Shown one piece after another: positions 5,417 through 6,197 of a stretch of 6,197 nt of DNA. The DNA comes from Bacillota bacterium. Its GTDB lineage: Bacteria; Bacillota; Bacilli; Alicyclobacillales; SLC66. Every line of letters begins with the position of its first letter. Positions within the stretch are counted from its first letter, which is position 1. The notes beneath the pieces were generated by a model, which saw nothing but the letters and a program-made list of their open reading frames with translations, did not search any database and had not been told where the DNA came from. Position numbers and translations under genes: made by a program. The stretch is taken from positions 1 through 6,197 of the forward strand of contig JAJZZT010000096.1 of NCBI GenBank assembly GCA_021797415.1, written 5' to 3'.

Positions 5417-5495
5417 CAGGCGATCTCGCATTTTCTGGGTAGAAACCGTACAATGCAGACAGCGGCGTCCGGGGGCATGGGCACGAGATCGCCTG
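5417..5495. repeat. Inverted repeat, perfect 12-bp arms flanking the promoter candidate
   Basis: CAGGCGATCTCG (5417-5428) and its exact complement CGAGATCGCCTG (5484-5495) flank 55 nt that include the TACAAT box. It begins 6 nt after the preceding inverted repeat ends. It could be a dyad for a regulator, or the closing stem of a structured RNA. Confidence 0.6.
5425..5454 (+). promoter_or_regulatory. Candidate promoter of the NADH dehydrogenase gene
   Basis: TACAAT (5449-5454) matches the -10 consensus at 5 of 6 positions. The -35 is poor (CTCGCA, 5425-5430, 18-nt spacer), so it may need an activator. Transcription would start near 5461, giving a leader of about 100 nt. Confidence 0.35.
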
Positions 5496-5505
5496 CGCGG
5501 CGGGC

Positions 5506-5526
5506 TTATCCCCTGTTCCTGGGACA
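5506..5526 (+). repeat. Possible decayed copy 5 of the intergenic repeat
   Basis: TTATCCCCTGTTCC followed by TGGGACA resembles the TTATCCCATGTCC...GGACA arrangement of copy 1 with several changes, and keeps a short dyad (TGTTCC / GGGACA, one G-T pair). It is weak and could be chance. Confidence 0.25.
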
Positions 5527-5559
5527 CAGCGTCGCGAAGTGGGAGGTCGCGGTGCGGTC

Positions 5560-6197
5560 ATGGCGGAAGAAATAGTGATTCTCGGCGGCGGTTACGCGGG
5601 GATGTTCTTCCTGCGCTCCATTCTCGATCATCTGCCAGGCGATGTGCGCGTGACGCTCGTGGACAGATTGCCGAAGAGTCCCCTGAAGACCGAGTTCTAC
5701 AGCATTGCGGCCGGGAGCGTATCGCTCAAGGATGTCACGGTGCCGTTTCCCGTTCATCCCCAACTGCGTCTCGCGTTTGACGAGGTCGTCCGGATTGACC
5801 AGGACGCCAAACGGGTGGAGTTGAGAGAGGCGGGAGAAGTGCCGTACGATGCGCTGGTGATTGCGCTCGGGTGCGTGGACCACTTTCATGGTCTGCCCGG
5901 AGCGACGGACTACGCGCTGGGCCTTCAGACGCTGAAACGGACGCAGGTTACGGGGCAGCAACTGCTAACGCTAGATGCGTACCGCCAGGTAATGCTGGTC
6001 GGCGCTGGTCTGACGGGGGTTGAACTGGCGGCCGAACTGCGCGAGACGAGACCGGATCTCAATATTGCCATCATTGACCGCAATGACCGCGTTCTGAACG
6101 GATTTTCGGACAAACTGCGCGATTACGTGGAACACTGGCTGGCGGATCATGAGATCAAGGTGATGCACCGCGTGGCGACGCGCGCGGTCGCGCAGGG
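5560..6197 (+). CDS. Type II NADH dehydrogenase (NDH-2), YutJ-like, N-terminal part
   Basis: Partial gene: 212 codons before the window ends, roughly 60% of a typical 350-400-residue enzyme. The enzyme is a single-subunit FAD protein at the inner face of the membrane that passes electrons from NADH to quinone without pumping protons. Seen here: an FAD-binding Rossmann start VILGGGYAG (6-14) with acidic D35 ending the second strand; LKTEFYSIAAGSVS (42-55) and VPFPVHP (61-67), as in Bacillus YutJ/YumB-type proteins; ALVIALGC (98-105), the usual strand before the NAD domain; and the second nucleotide fold MLVGAGLTGVELAAEL (145-160). The quinone- and membrane-binding C-terminus lies outside the window. 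ATG 5560 is chosen because only four residues precede the first strand, as in relatives. The nearest Shine-Dalgarno, GGGAGGT (5541-5547), is 12 nt away, longer than usual; an in-frame GTG at 5539 overlaps it and is less likely. Confidence 0.88.
   Translation, partial: MAEEIVILGGGYAGMFFLRSILDHLPGDVRVTLVDRLPKSPLKTEFYSIAAGSVSLKDVTVPFPVHPQLRLAFDEVVRIDQDAKRVELREAGEVPYDALVIALGCVDHFHGLPGATDYALGLQTLKRTQVTGQQLLTLDAYRQVMLVGAGLTGVELAAELRETRPDLNIAIIDRNDRVLNGFSDKLRDYVEHWLADHEIKVMHRVATRAVAQ

Larger units (their letters stand above)
5249..5559. other. Intergenic region with repeats before the NADH dehydrogenase gene
   Basis: These 311 bases separate the DUF1854 stop from the next gene. I see no credible protein gene; a 66-codon frame (5375-5575) starts inside an inverted-repeat structure, is arginine-rich without family likeness, and overruns the next start. 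The region contains copy 4 of the GGACATGGG repeat, two long-armed inverted repeats (5340-5411 and 5417-5495) and a candidate promoter. Confidence 0.7.

Noticed and set aside
5060..5527. Minus-strand frame with a protein-like stretch (MIVFLINPDF)
   Set aside because: The stretch lies on the arms and loop of an inverted repeat, and the frame continues antisense to the DUF1854 gene without family likeness or a good ribosome site.
5375..5575. 66-codon frame before the NADH dehydrogenase
   Set aside because: It starts in the loop of an inverted repeat, spans both repeats and the promoter candidate, is arginine-rich and overlaps the true start at 5560.

Overview
The window looks like chromosomal DNA from a GC-rich Gram-positive bacterium, most plausibly a thermophilic or acidophilic Firmicute of the Alicyclobacillus type. 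This is an inference from several signs: purine-rich ribosome binding sites (GGGGGAG type), use of TTG and GTG starts, a secreted starch-debranching enzyme, and an NADH dehydrogenase resembling Bacillus YutJ. No rRNA, tRNA, CRISPR array or transposase was seen.

Layout. At the left edge (336 to 1, minus strand) lies the 5' end of a secreted pullulanase-like glycosidase: signal peptide plus the start of a CBM41-type starch-binding domain, from a TTG start. A 556-base intergenic region (337-892) then separates it from a divergent MFS transporter (893-2299, plus). That region is dense with signals: a perfect 16-bp LacI-family-type operator, a perfect 16-bp-arm inverted repeat, two copies of a short ATCCCATGTCC repeat, three TGCGGAT repeats 49-50 bp apart, and a GC-rich leader with two mutually exclusive hairpins just before the MFS ribosome binding site. 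The MFS protein carries the phosphate-site residues known from the PHS (phosphate:H+ symporter) family, and an intrinsic terminator follows it.

A second plus-strand unit is a two-gene operon with a 4-bp ATGA overlap. It encodes an ABC exporter half-transporter with an unusual N-terminal extension containing a four-cysteine zinc ribbon (about 2502-4697), then a DUF1854 protein (4694-5248). This pair is known in other bacteria as the 'cyanophycin metabolism-associated' ABC transporter and DUF1854 partner, but nothing here shows a link to cyanophycin. After a 311-base gap with two long-armed inverted repeats, a YutJ-like type II NADH dehydrogenase begins at 5560 and runs off the right edge.

The genes do not form one pathway. 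They are starch use, probable phosphate uptake, an uncharacterised exporter and respiratory NADH oxidation. The most unusual content is the intergenic repeat family (ATCCCATGTCC / GGACATGGGMTAAAGTCC) in three separate intergenic regions, the candidate regulatory leader before the transporter, and the domain make-up of the exporter with DUF1854.
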